Below are positions 1-11,391 of a stretch of 64,000 bases of DNA, one piece after another (the first letter of the stretch is position 1; every line of letters starts with the position of its first letter). This DNA is from Limnomonas spitsbergensis (lineage: Eukaryota > Chlorophyta > Chlorophyceae > Chlamydomonadales): positions 5,044,501 to 5,108,500 of the forward strand of contig JAYJMM010000112.1 in the NCBI GenBank assembly GCA_037349105.1, in the 5' to 3' direction. The position numbers were made by a program, and so were the translations under genes. The notes beneath the pieces were generated by a model that was not told the origin of the DNA, did not search any database, and worked only from the letters and a program-made list of their open reading frames with translations.

Positions 1-53
1 TGTACCTGGCGAGCAACCCTTGCACACCCTATAACCCTGTTCTCCAACCTTAG

Positions 54-3000
54 CGAACGAGGGCGCATTCTGCTTCCGCTGCTGGCCTTCCCGATCCTGG
101 CTGCGTTTGACCTGTTTGCCATCTACCATGAGCTCAAGTCGGTGGAGCTCAAGATGCTCAACAGGGAGCGGGCGGAAATGGTTACGGAGCGGTGGCTGCG
201 GACCGGCCAGGCACCCAGCGCAGCTGAGGTAGGAATAGGGATACTGCAGGGAAGGAGAAATTGGGAAAGGGGAGAGGGGGAGAAGGGAGATGGGACAAGG
301 AGGGGTGGAAAGGGGGGGGGAATGGGGATTAGGGAGAGGAAGAACGGGGGAGTAGGAAGGGACAAGGAGGGGTGGAAAGGGGGTGGGGAATGGGGATTAG
401 GGAGAGGAAGAACGGGGGAGCAGGAAGGGGCAAGGAGGGGTGGAAAGGGGGGGGTTAGAATGGGGATTCGGGAGAGGAAGAATGGGGAGCAGGAAGGGAG
501 GAGTGGAGGATGCTGACCGGCAAAGCGCTGAGCTCGGCAGACGCGCGGGAAACAAGGGGCTGGAAGCAGGGGCGAGGATGAAAGGGGGGTGCGGGGAAGG
601 CGGGCACGGGGGAATGGGAGGGGGACAGGGGGGGCAGGACAGCTGGTGCGAGAAAAGGAGAAAGGGGGGTCAGAAAGGGGAAAAGAAATGGGGAAAAGGA
701 ATGGGGAGTGGGATTTTCACCAGTGTTGCTACCCATGTGCCCTTTTCATCCGCCTGCGTCTTTGGCCTCCGCATCTCGGGCAGACCCTCAGCTTTCGAGT
801 TCCATTCCTGTTAGAAAGAAAGAAAGATGTACGCCCTGGGGCGTGGATTTAGGAAGGCACCCGTTCGGCCGTAGCACTAATCAGATCCAAGTTCCATTCC
901 TCTTCAGATTGCATCCATACCCTCCATGAACCCTAGACCTTCCTTTCGCGGCCCCCCCCTGCCCCCTGCCCACTTCGCTAGTTTTTAGCTTCGACTTTGC
1001 AAAATATACTTCCTCGGACATACGCTGCCCAGTACTCACTCGGACGCGAGCCTACCACTCACTCGGACACGCACTAACCCTGTTGTCAACATTAAGGTTG
1101 GAGGAGCAGTTGCTCCCTCACACCCTAAACCACTCACCATGGGCTCCACAGTCTGCCCCCGACTCCTGCTGCCTAGCAACCCGCTGCCTGCTCCTGCCCT
1201 CCTCCGTGCTGCGTGCCAACAGATCAACCGAGGACAGAGGCTGCTGCGTCCCCCACACCCTAAACCACTCACCATGGGCTCCACAGTCTGCCCCCGACAC
1301 CCGCTGCCTAGCAACCCGCTGCCTGCTCCTGCCCTCCTCCGTGCTGCGTGTCAACAGATCAGCCGAGGACAGAGCCTGCTGCGTCCCCCACACCCTATAC
1401 CACTCACCATGAGCCCCACTGTCTGCCCCCGACTCCCGCTGCCGAGCAACCCGCTGCCTGCTCCTGCCCTCCTTCGTGCTGCGTGTCAACAGATCAGCCG
1501 AGAAGAGAGGCTGCTGCTGCCTCCGGACATCACCGGAGGCTTCCTCCCGCTCAGTATCACCTCGCTGGACCGCGTCATCAGCAAGCCTGAGCAGGTGGGT
1601 GGGGCGGGCGGGCGGACAGGTCTAGTGGGAGGGGCGGGCAGGCGGGCGGGTCGGGTGGGGCAGGCGGGTCGGGTGGGTGGGGCGGGCGGGCAGGCGGGTC
1701 AGGTTGGGTGGGTGAGGTGGGCGGGCGGGCGGGTCGGGTGAGTGGGGTGGGCAGGCGGTCGGGTGGGTGGGGCAGGCGGGCGGGCGGGCGGGCCAGGTGG
1801 GTGGGGCGGGCGGGTCGGGTGGGTGGGCAGGTGGGGTGGGTGGGGCAGGCGGGCGGGCGGGTCAGGTTGGGTGGGGGGGGGGGGCGGGTGGGGTGGGTGG
1901 TGATGGCCTGCAGCATTGATGATGAACACCGGTATGACACCTAGTGTGACCTGGTGTGACCTGGCTTGAGCAGTGATGGCCTGCAGCATTGATGATGAAC
2001 ACCGGTATGACAACTAGTGTGACCTGGTGTGATCTGGTGTGACCTGGTTTGAGCAGTGATGGCCTGCAGCATTGATGATGAACACCGGTATGACACCCAA
2101 TGTGACCTGGTGTGACCTGGTGTGACCTGGTTTGAGCAGTGATGGCCTGCAGCATTGATGATGAACACCGGTATGACACCTAGTGTGACCTGGTGTGACC
2201 TGGTTTGAGCAGTGATGGCCTGCAACATTGATGATGAACACTGGTATGACACCTAGTGTGACCTGGTGTGACCTGGTGTGACCTGGCTTGAGCAGTGATG
2301 GCCTGCAGCATTGATGATGAACACCGGTATGACACCTAGTGTGACCTGGTGTGACCTGGTGTGACCTGGCTTGAGCAGTGATGGCCTGCAGCATTGATGA
2401 TGAACACCGGTATAACACCTAGTGTGACCTGGTGTGACCTGGTGTGACCTGGCTTGAGCAGTGATGGCCTGCAGCATTGCTGATGAACACCAGTATGACA
2501 CCTAGTGTGACCTGGTGTGACCTGGCTTGAGCAGTGATGGCCTGCAGGATTGATGATGAACACCGGTATGATACCTAGTGTGACCTGGTGTGATCTGGTG
2601 TGACCTGGTTTGAGCAGTGATGGCCTGCAGCATTGATGATGAACACCGGTATAACACCTAGTGTGACCTGGTGTGACCTGGCTTGAGCAGTGATGGCCTG
2701 CAGCATTGATGATGAACACCAGTATGACACCTAGTGTGACCTGGTGTGACCTGGCTTGAGCAGTGATGGCCTGCAGGATTGATGATGAACACCGGTATGA
2801 CACCTAGTGTGACCTGGTGTGACCTGGCTTGAGAAGTGATGGACTGCAGCATTGATGATGAACACTGGTATGACACCTAGTGTGACCTGGTGTGACCTGG
2901 TGTGACCTGGCTTGAGCAGTGATGGCCTGCAGCATTGATGATGAAGACCAGTATGACACCTAGTGTGACCTGGTGTGACCTGGTGTGACCTGGCTTGAGC

Positions 3001-6000
3001 AGTGATGGCCTGCAGCATTGATGATGAACACCAGTATGACGAGACACATGGTGAGGAATTAACCATATGCATATGAACAGCTGGGGGGAAATCCCTCCAG
3101 ACTAGTAACAGCATAACCGCATACGCCGCCCGCGTGTCCCGACAGCTCACCAGTGTTAATTTTGTCTTGACTCAGCTACATGTGAGCTACACTCCGGCCG
3201 CTGGCCGGAGGCACCATTTGTAGCCAGCATTGCTGCTTTGGCCACCAGTTATAGACCGGTCCAGGTTTGGTCTTCACTGGCCCTTCAGCGGCCGCTGGGC
3301 GGCCTGCCGAAGTTGGCCTGGTAGCCGAAAAAATAAACACTGCAGCTCGCCCCACCTAGGAGTGACGCGTCGGACTCTCCGACAGGGGCATAGTGATTCA
3401 TGTACCATTGACCAAGCCGGTATTACTTTATTAAGTTTATTTATAAGTTTATGTACCTGCAAGTTTATTTGTACTGAAGTGGTCAGTGGGCCTGAGCAAG
3501 CAAGTAGGGTATTGCGCTAGAGACCCGGCTTCGTGTTTTCTGAAAAAGTGTATGGTACATCGCATTTTATTGGGGGTGATCAGCAAGCAGTTGAGGAGCA
3601 CTTCACACTTCTCTTACTGAAAGGCTGGAGTAGAGTTGTTTCACTTTTTGTTGGAACTTGGCTATTTGCTGGAACTGATTCGTTTGCAGTATGTTGATTT
3701 GCAAGCCTGAGCAGGCGTGTCAGGTGAGCAGGCTTGTCAGGCAGAAAAACAGCAGGCGTGTCAGGTGAGCAGCCATGTCAGGCGAGCGGGAAAACGGCAA
3801 AGGAGAGCAGTGCGATATCTGGAGCTACTTTTTCCGTGACCGGCATGGTGGCGAGATTCTTATTTTATTTTATGAGGGTGGTCGGCAAGCTTCAGTGGGT
3901 GGGGGAAGAATGAACGCGGCTACGTTGTGTTAGTTTCTGATTGATGTGCTAGGATCCAAGGCGCAAGCCTGGGCAGGTGGAGAGCAGGCAACATTGATAC
4001 ATTAGCCTGGAAGAGTGTATATCTCAAACTGGAGCAATGTTTGTGTTGGGATAATTACACACAATCACTCGCACACATACAAAAGCACACACACGAAAGC
4101 TCAAACAGCCATCTCCTCAAGCCCTAAACTCTGAACTTTCCTTCCTACCTGCTGACCTGGCAGATTGCACCGATTCTGAGGCGGTACAAGCAGGACCCGT
4201 ACATCATGGCTATCCGGACAGCTGGCGACGAGGGTTGCAGCAGTAGCAGCAGCAGCGGTGGCGGAGGTGGAGGCGGCCTAAGAGCGCTGTGGCCTTGGAG
4301 TCGGAGGCCGGAGCTTCCTGAGCTTCGGCTGAGTCTCAAGTGGGTGGAGGGGGGCGTCTTTGGGATTTGAGGGGGGGGGGATTGCAGCAGAGTCTTTAGT
4401 GGGTGGAGGGGGCCAGGAAGGGCCTCTTGGGGTTGAGGGGGGTGGGTTTGTAGCAGCAGGGACAACGCCGTTGGTGGCGATGGCCTCGGGGTGCTTAAGC
4501 TTTGATTAGGTGGCCAGACCTGCCTGCACTCAGTCTGAGACTCAATTGAGGGAGGAAGGGGGGGGGGGGTCTATGTTTGAAGGGTCGGGGTTCATGCGTT
4601 ACGCTGGGCTCAGGGTTAGGGTCAGCACATCCCTTAAGGGTTCTAGGTTTGTTGCTGTACAGTGGATTTAGGGTTCAGGGTCAAAATACATCACGCTGGT
4701 TTTAGGGTTTTGGATTACGACCTACACTGGATTTAGGGTTCCAGTTGAAAACCTGCAGCAGGTAGGCTGGGTAATCATCCCCCTGGGCTTAAGGATGATG
4801 AATTTGTTTTTGCAAGTGTACTGCTTGTGGCGCTGCTCTTTTTGTGAGTGTTACTGATGGTGTTTGTCCCTGTAGTGAGGACGCCGAGTCGAGCCACATT
4901 CTACAGGCGGTGCTCGAAGCGGCGCACCTAAGGGCGCTGATCCGTGAAAGGATACAGAAGAAGCTGCCAAATGTGTGCTGGGCGGCAACGTCGACAGGGA
5001 AAGGAGGCTGCCTGAAAGCTCCCAAGCAGCTGCCACAGTCCAGGAGGGGCAGCAGCCGTGACGGCGCAGAGTGTGGGGTGGTGGAGCCGGCGACAGCTGG
5101 CTCGGGTTCCGCGCAACATCCTCGCGAGACGGAGGCGCGTCGCTGGCCATGGGGGACCGCCTCGGCGGCGGGGCCCGCGGCAGAGGCGACAGTGGCAGCG
5201 GCGGCAGGAGACCGCAGCGACGCTCTGTTGCTTGCGGGCGTGGTGGGCCCGCTGCTGACGCCGGCCGAGCTCGAGTCTTGCGCAAACGAGGCGAGAAATA
5301 TCGCGCACAGGCAACTGCCAGGGTGAGCGGCATTGTATGTTTTAAAGGGCACCAAACCATTTTGTAAGGCCGCCCATGGGCCGATGGGGTCCAGACCATG
5401 TCCGGCATACGGCCGTTGGTCAAAGCAGTAAGACTTTCTTCCCAGACCACCAGAGGCCTTCACGTAGCTGAAATGTAGCTGAATCGTGCTCGGTCAGCTG
5501 CTGGGGTGAGACATTGCTGAGGCAGGGGAGCGTGTTGTGGGGGAGGCAGCAGTTTTCCTTAATTCCCGGCTTTTTTTGTTACCAAATCGCCCCTGCTCGG
5601 GTTCAGTATTCTTGGAATGTCTCTGAAATCAATAACTGGAGGCTGCAGCAGCAGTAGGGCCCAGAGTTGATTCGGTGTGCACCTGATGGTCGGATTGGCT
5701 CAGCCACCAGACCTGCTTACAAAATGCTACAAACATGTACACAAAAGGTTGTGTCCCTGTACCGTATACCGTTTACAAAAGTGTTGGTTCGCTTACCGCT
5801 TTTTTACTCTACAAAATATGCAGAAAGGAAGGTGCGTCCCTGTGTACTACTGTACTGTACGCGTGTTGTCTCTCTTACCGTTGTGTTTTAATCCCCGCAC
5901 AAGTATGTGCAAAGGTGTGTCCTTGACCCCCTGTGTACAAGAGTCGTTTTTCTTACGTTTTTTTTACCATGTCTACAGGTTTCTCCGAGACCTTGCGTCA

Positions 6001-6069
6001 CAAGGCTGGAAGACGAAGAACGTGCTCCTCAGCACGACAGAAAAGTCGCGATTTGTCAGAGTGGTTTAG
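54..6069 (+). CDS. RUS (ROOT UV-B SENSITIVE, DUF647) family protein, C-terminal part
   Basis: Five exons fit on the + strand: 54-228 (first one seen; the gene starts left of the window), 1493-1594, 4164-4339, 4876-5322 and 5979-6069 with the stop. All introns are GT-AG and phases agree at each junction (0, 0, 2, 2). The first exon carries the end of the DUF647 domain, with the typical stretch around 'ELKSVELKMLNRERAEMV' and 'RTGQAPS'. The later exons match the C-terminal RUS region: 'EERLLLPPD', 'RYKQDPYIM', 'LRLSLNEDAESSHILQAVL' (the last joins two exons), then a low-complexity Ala/Ser/Gly insert of about 100 residues, and the hallmark end 'FLRDLASQGWKTKNVLL'. In plants RUS1/RUS2 act in UV-B responses, early seedling development and auxin transport; the biochemical activity is not settled. 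The large second intron (1595-4163) is mostly repeats. The protein family is well supported; the exact function in this alga is inference. Confidence 0.9.
1121..1525 (+). repeat. Three 135-bp tandem copies spanning the 3' splice site of RUS exon 2
   Basis: Units begin near 1121, 1256 and 1391, exactly 135 bp apart. Each contains a pyrimidine-rich stretch, the acceptor 'caacag' and the first codons of the exon. Acceptors are at 1223, 1358 and 1493. Only the third is followed by the full 34-codon exon; the first two read 'INRGQRLL' and 'ISRGQSLL' against 'ISREERLL' in the real exon and then return to intron-like sequence. Confidence 0.9.
1595..1900. repeat. G-rich low-complexity tract (GGGCGG/GGTGGG)
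   Basis: The start of RUS intron 2 is a strongly strand-asymmetric run of short GGGCGGGC, GGGTGG and GGCAGG units with no coding signal. It begins directly at the splice donor after the exon ending at 1594. Confidence 0.85.
1902..3045. repeat. Minisatellite, 73/83-bp units with a nested 10-bp step
   Basis: About 15 units start with 'gatggcctgcagcattgatg' and end with one to three copies of a 'gtgacctggt' decamer before 'ttgagcag'. Unit starts at 1902, 1975 and 2058 give periods of 73 and 83, differing by one decamer. It lies inside RUS intron 2. Long open frames across it on the - strand are a result of the periodicity, not genes. Confidence 0.92.
3046..4163. other. Rest of RUS intron 2; no gene seen
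   Basis: This stretch holds a segment near 3240-3345 ending in 'aaaaaataaacactgc', a tail that recurs near 17670, 39375 and 44707 and may mark another retroposon family. Around 3705-3790 are short repeats of 'gagcaggcgtgtcaggt' that resemble the exon-2 donor (exon end 'aagcctgagcag'). Nothing else is coding. Confidence 0.6.
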
Positions 6070-7922
6070 TCCTGCCTGAAACACTTCAGAATTTCCTGGA
6101 CAGAGAATTCGTGATACGTCACGGGGGATGGTAGAGGCGATACCACATTTAATATATTTTTTAATACATTTGGGGGCGGCTGTGCAGGCTTTTTCTGAAT
6201 GGCTCCTGCCCGAAAGATGTCTGAATGCCGGCCCAGATGAAGTCCTTGTTGCTCCTCCTTTTGACCGGCTGATTCAGGCCAACCGCTGATTTGCTGTGAC
6301 ACTTTCCGTAAATCCTTGAATATTTGTCCCGGCTGCTGTCTGATGATCTCTCCCTTTGGCTTATAAACCTCGGGTATGAATAAAGAGAGCCCAGGACCTT
6401 GAGGCAGATTTTTTTTTGTAGGTTTTCCATTTTTAGGGATCTCCTTCACTGGCAGGGGACACTGCAACAAGAGTGTTCCTAGAAGGGGGGGAAATCGACA
6501 CCTACCGACGGCAACAACTTTGTCGCACCATAAAGCAGTAAACGTGCCAATATGGTAAACTCCGGAATCTCCGGTAAAGGCGCTAGCAGGAAGTCTCTCT
6601 GCCTAGGGGTAAGTCTGGGTGTCCCTGTCTCGTGGGTACCGCCCCTACTACTTCACTCGCCCCCCCGCTCCTCAGCGTTAAGCCTATCGGGCATGCGCTG
6701 GGAGCCGGAAAAAGGGGTCGGTACTGTAAGAAAGAAACTTCTGGCAATATGTACACCTCAGAAGATCAAAATATCAAAGCAAATCTGCCTGGTTCAGGCC
6801 GTCCCCCGCATCTGCCTGGTTCAGGCTATATACACACATCAGCCTGGTTCAGGCTGTTTTCAAAGCAAAATCTGTACGCCCAGAACTTGTTAGTTCCCTA
6901 ACACTGAAGCCTCCTAAACATCTGACTGCAATCCAGCCAGTCGGTAAAAAAAAATCCCCTGAAGAAAATCCATTGCAGGAAATGTGCTGCAGGACATCCA
7001 CACAAGGAAATCCACCAAAGAAAAAATTCACTGAAACCCGTGGCGGACCCTAGGTCCACCCACGGTTCTGGGACCCTGACCTCTCTCCGGCCTGATCGGG
7101 GCACACAGAATCCGGTACCGTCACCAGTGTCATGCTTGGTTGCAGGCAATAAAGGGTCAGAACCCATCAGAAACCCTCAGCAACCATCAGAAAGCATCAG
7201 AAACCTTCAGAAATCATCAGAAACCATCAGAAATCAGAATATTTAAACTTCTGGAAAATATGTACGTAGAAGCTCAAATCGTCTTAGCAAATCTGCCTGG
7301 TTCAGGCCTTCTTCAATCAGAACTAAAAAAATCCACCGAGTCTCAGCTGAAGCGCAATGCGCAGAATCCTACAAATCCAGGCTGTTCAGCCCACTACTGG
7401 CTAGCAAACAGAGAAATTTTCAAAGTTATCAGGTCAAGCTAAGAACAACCGCTGCTCTCGCCCCACTGCGCCATAGCCGCCTGGTCTTCAATGGCCACAG
7501 GAAATGTGCGCCGTAGCAGCGTGATCCGCCCCCTGCTGTGTTATCATCGCCCGAGTTGACTAATTCTCCTCGCTCATCATCTTCATAACATATGTACTAC
7601 CGTAGCCTTGCTGCTACGGTGTTTGAGAAACAAATTTTCACTATGTTGCTGCGATAGCTTTAACTCCAATCCTGCATCTTCCGTCTTCGGTCCGCTGGCT
7701 GCCGGCCCACTGCCTGCCGGGTACTAGGACAAGCCGCGCTGTGTCTGCATTTTCTGCTCTGTAGGCGCCTGCCCGCTCCTAGCCAGTTATGGCGCGGGTA
7801 GCGTCACGTGCTCAGCGGCCTTGCCGCTCTGGGCTCGGCCTTCCCTGAGTATCAGGTGTCGATAAACCCCGCAAGGGCTGACTCCTCCTCTTTGTTGGAA
7901 GCCTAGCGCCACCTTGGCCCAT
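6070..7922. other. Intergenic region with short dispersed repeats
   Basis: No exon with family similarity was found. A roughly 60-bp sequence beginning 'aaacttctgg' at about 6738 recurs at about 7247; both copies end in 'ctgcctggttcaggc', which also occurs alone at about 6815 and 6840. The core GCCTG-GTT-CAGGC is a perfect small hairpin. A 10-11 bp 'catcagaaac' repeat fills about 7165-7240. Confidence 0.6.
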
Positions 7923-10469
7923 TTATGGACCGCTCGCTGGGTGACATTGGCTTCTCTTCATCCAAGGAATATCTTTCTCCAAAAAGTCTCTTCCTCCAAG
8001 AAGCCTCTCGCGCCTCCTCCTCCTCATCCGCCTCTTCCTCCTCTTCCATCTCATTCTCCTCTTCTGCCTCTTCTGCCTCTTCTGACGCATGGCATTGCGG
8101 ATGTCCATCGGCTGCTGACGGGCACCTGTTGCGCGATTCTCCCAGATCCTGGCCAGCTCCACATCTGCAGGCACCGCAGCATGGATTGCTACCAGGCACA
8201 CATTCCTGCTGCTGCTGTCGTCCACGTGTGCTGGCACCGGAGACCTGCTGCTCCTAGCTGCTTCCACGTCACTGTCAGCTGCCTTGCCTGCCATTGCCTG
8301 GCTGGACTTGCTGCAGCCGTCAGGGCCCAGACTCAGGCTAGGGCTGGCTTGACCCACCGGCCTGCACGGCTCTGCTGAGCGGAAGCCCTCCTGCCTGGGC
8401 AATCTGGGCATGCACTCCTGGTGCTGCGGCGGCTGTGCCTCTTTTTTCGCCTCATGGCTGGCCTGCTCAGCCCCGTGCCACCCGGGTAGTGCCACGTGCC
8501 ATGTAACCATGGCTGTCTGCTGCAGCTGCTGCTCTTCCTCTTCCTCACCTGTAGGCAGCCGCGCCTGTAGGTTCTGTTTGGCATGTTCCAAGCGATGCTT
8601 CACTATCCTCAGCTGTCTGGTCATCCTCATCTTCACTGCTATTATTGGCTGCCTGGCCACCCACAGCTGCCTGGCCATTCCTTTGAGCTTCTGCCGGTAC
8701 AAATTAACCTTTTCCCTCAGCATGGGTATGGAGATTCCCTGCTCCTCTGACCCCCCAGGATTCTCTGCCGCCTCCAGCTGTTTGCTGGCCTGCTGGGCCG
8801 CCCCTGGTTCTGATATTGGCACATGGACCCCTCCTGGAGCTGCTGCCACTGGTGGTGTGACAGGCCCATCCTCTTCTGGCTGGTGCATCTGCACCAGCAC
8901 CGGCGCCTGCCTGTGCTCGTGGTCCTCAACCTCACTTGGTCCAACTGGTTCCTCAGCCACCTGTTGGTTCAGCTTCTGTTCCCACGGATGCAGTTGGTCC
9001 GGCTCGCAGCCGCCGTCCAACACAGGTGTCACATGGGCTGCCTCCCTCGACAAACACAAACGTGACGCCTGCACCTGCAGTTGGCCTGGCTCACAGCCAC
9101 CGATCCCTACAGGTGTCACATGAATTGCCTCCCTCTGCAAGCACCGTCGTGACGCCTGCAACTGCAGTTGGCCTGGCTCACAGCCACCGGCCACCACAGT
9201 TTTCACAGGAACTGCCTCCTTCTGCAAACACAGCCGTGACGCCTGCACCTGCAGTTGGCCTGGCTCACAGCCACCGATCCCTACAGGTGTCACAGGAACT
9301 GCCTCTCTCTGCAAATACAGCCGTGACGCCTGCACCTGCAGTTGGCTTGGCTCGCAGCCACCGGCCACCACAGTTTTCACAGGAACTGCCTCCTTCTGCA
9401 AACACAGCAGTGATGCCTGCACCTGCAGTTGGTCTGGCTCACAGCCACCGATCCCTACAGGTGTCACAGGAACTGCCTCCATCTGCAAACACAGCCGTGA
9501 CGCATGCACCTGCAGTTGGCCTGGCTCACAGCCACCGGCCGCCACAGGTGTCACATGGGCTGCCTCCCTCGGCAAACACAGCCGTGACGCATGCACCTGC
9601 AATTGGCCCGGCTTGCAGCCACCGGTCACTGGTTTGGGTGAAAAAGCATTCCCTATCGGAACACAGTTGATCAGGTGCAGCTGCTCGCTGGCTACCGGGC
9701 TATCCTGCCTGGGTGGGCCGGCACTCTCTGCCGTAATACAGTTGATCAGGTGCAGCTGCTCGCTAGCTACCAGGCTATCCTGCCTGGGTGGGCCGGCACT
9801 CTCTGCCGTAATACAGTTGATCAGGTGCCTGGGACTTGGCTCACTGTCACTGCTGAGGATATCAAACATGGACCAGCTGTTGGGGGACACCTGATTACCT
9901 GGCTGCTCCATACACCTGGTCAATGCCTCCAAGGGTGCGTGCTGCTGGGGCACAGCCAGACTGCTTAACCCCGCCTGCTCTGCGTCACACACACTTTTCC
10001 ACACTCCAGTGGCCCACTGCCCTAGCCTGTTCCACCCTATTGGCTGAGCCAGATCCTCCTTCCTTTTTACTGGGGGCCATTCCGCAGTGGCGGCTTTTGC
10101 TCCACCCACCGCCTGCAGATCTGCAGGTTTCCTGATCACCTGACTTCCACCACAGGGCATCTTCCCGTTCTCCTTTTGAACGCACTGCGCAGCACTTGCC
10201 ACCCTCATCAGCCTCTTCTGCGTCGCGTTTTCTGGCCCACTGCCTAGGTCTCTTGCTCTCCCGCACTCTGCTGCCCCCTCTGGGGCTGCCGAGGTGCCTG
10301 CCCCTTGATCACCGTGATCGGGCTCGTTCTTGACTCGTTGCGCGGCCCCTGCCCCACTGGGCAAGTCCTGCTCTGGTGCGCCTTCTGGACCCCTGTCCCG
10401 ATTTGCGCCACTGGTCTGCGACACCTCAACGGGCCAAGCTTGATCTGCACTGGGCACCTTGCACCCCAA
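7923..10469 (-). CDS. Long reading frame encoding a repeat-rich basic/acidic protein of unknown function
   Basis: An uninterrupted frame of about 848 codons on the - strand; the frame stays open upstream to 10577 but contains no ATG there, so the true start may be spliced or internal. I do not recognise a family. Visible features: a 24-residue unit containing 'HLINCITAESAGPPRQ' present twice; then seven full and one partial 29-residue repeats 'GGCEPGQLQVxASRLCL' (87-bp DNA units, about 8990-9640); a segment rich in K/R/Q/L near 'KVNLYRQKLKGMARQL' that may form a coiled coil; and a strongly basic C-terminus with many 'RRKRR' tracts. The length and codon-periodic repeats argue for past translation. 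It could be an ORF of a transposable element, since an inverted repeat lies just upstream (10929-11391), but no RT, integrase or transposase motif is present. Whether it is a living gene is open. Confidence 0.45.
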   Translation of the reverse strand: MGCKVPSADQAWPVEVSQTSGANRDRGPEGAPEQDLPSGAGAAQRVKNEPDHGDQGAGTSAAPEGAAECGRARDLGSGPENATQKRLMRVASAAQCVQKENGKMPCGGSQVIRKPADLQAVGGAKAATAEWPPVKRKEDLAQPIGWNRLGQWATGVWKSVCDAEQAGLSSLAVPQQHAPLEALTRCMEQPGNQVSPNSWSMFDILSSDSEPSPRHLINCITAESAGPPRQDSLVASEQLHLINCITAESAGPPRQDSPVASEQLHLINCVPIGNAFSPKPVTGGCKPGQLQVHASRLCLPREAAHVTPVAAGGCEPGQLQVHASRLCLQMEAVPVTPVGIGGCEPDQLQVQASLLCLQKEAVPVKTVVAGGCEPSQLQVQASRLYLQREAVPVTPVGIGGCEPGQLQVQASRLCLQKEAVPVKTVVAGGCEPGQLQLQASRRCLQREAIHVTPVGIGGCEPGQLQVQASRLCLSREAAHVTPVLDGGCEPDQLHPWEQKLNQQVAEEPVGPSEVEDHEHRQAPVLVQMHQPEEDGPVTPPVAAAPGGVHVPISEPGAAQQASKQLEAAENPGGSEEQGISIPMLREKVNLYRQKLKGMARQLWVARQPIIAVKMRMTRQLRIVKHRLEHAKQNLQARLPTGEEEEEQQLQQTAMVTWHVALPGWHGAEQASHEAKKEAQPPQHQECMPRLPRQEGFRSAEPCRPVGQASPSLSLGPDGCSKSSQAMAGKAADSDVEAARSSRSPVPAHVDDSSSRNVCLVAIHAAVPADVELARIWENRATGARQQPMDIRNAMRQKRQKRQKRRMRWKRRKRRMRRRRRERLLGGRDFLEKDIPWMKRSQCHPASGP

Positions 10470-10928
10470 AGTTGCGGGATCCTCGATCCCTGCTAGCCCG
10501 CGAGAAATACGCGTCGCTTCTCCCTCAAGCGCCAGCTGCGGCTCTGAGTCCAGGCCCTGCCTTTCAGTTCACACAGTTCACACAGTTCTGGGCCACTGAA
10601 ATCTCAGCCTCAGCAATCCATTGATCACTGATCCTTAGATCCACTTCTGTCACTTGGGAATTTGCACTCCACCACAAAGGCAAGTCCAGGTGCACAGGCA
10701 CTATCAGCTGGGTTTATAACTCCACAGCCTGATCTTCAAGCTACGTCTGCTTCTGGGTTGCCACGCCCAGCGCAAGCAGGGATTGGCTTGGAATATCTAT
10801 GAGAAATCCTCTGCTCAGTGATTTCTAGCTGTCCAAGGCAGATCCGCTGTCTCAAAAAGAAATTCCAAGCTCCACAGCACATACACCTTTAGCAGGATTC
10901 GTTGGGTCAGGCTGATAAGGCAAGATCC

Positions 10929-11391
10929 ACTTCGTTCCTTTTAAGTGGACACGAGAGGTTTGCTTCAGGTCCGTGGCGGACTTCTTCCCTACATAGTGGC
11001 GGACGCCTACGGGCGGACTCAGTGACTACACACTGGCCGCGGATGCGCAGCGCGTTAAGCTGTGGCTGGAACTTCTAGATGACAGACACGGAGCTGGTCA
11101 CTTGTAAAGCTTAACTGCTGGCCCTTCAGATAGCTGATCTGACGGGTCGCTGAGTCACTCACCGCGTGAAGCGGGGGATGTCGTAGCCGTAGACTGCGGG
11201 CGGTGTCCCAGGTCGGGCTGGGCGTCTAGCTGAGGATAAGTAGGTTGCTATGTCGGCTCTGAGGCTGAATTAGGCTTGATCGTCTTCGTGCCTTCGTGGT
11301 ACTGGCGTTATTGGTATTCACAGGGTATATCTTGGGATGATAGCCGTTGCTGATTACAATTAGAGGCCTGTCCACTTAAAAGGAACGAAGT
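10929..11391. repeat. Perfect 22-bp inverted repeats bounding 463 bp
   Basis: Positions 10929-10950 ('acttcgttccttttaagtgg' and two more bases) are the exact reverse complement of 11370-11391. The interior contains GC-rich text with 'gtggcggac' motifs. No target-site duplication is visible outside the arms. It could be a small inverted-repeat transposon, or a foldback structure upstream of the - strand frame at 7923-10469. Confidence 0.6.

Noticed and set aside
1862..3150. Frames with repeating 'VIPVFIINAAGHHCSSQ' on the - strand
   Set aside because: They are periodicity effects of the 73/83-bp minisatellite in a RUS intron.
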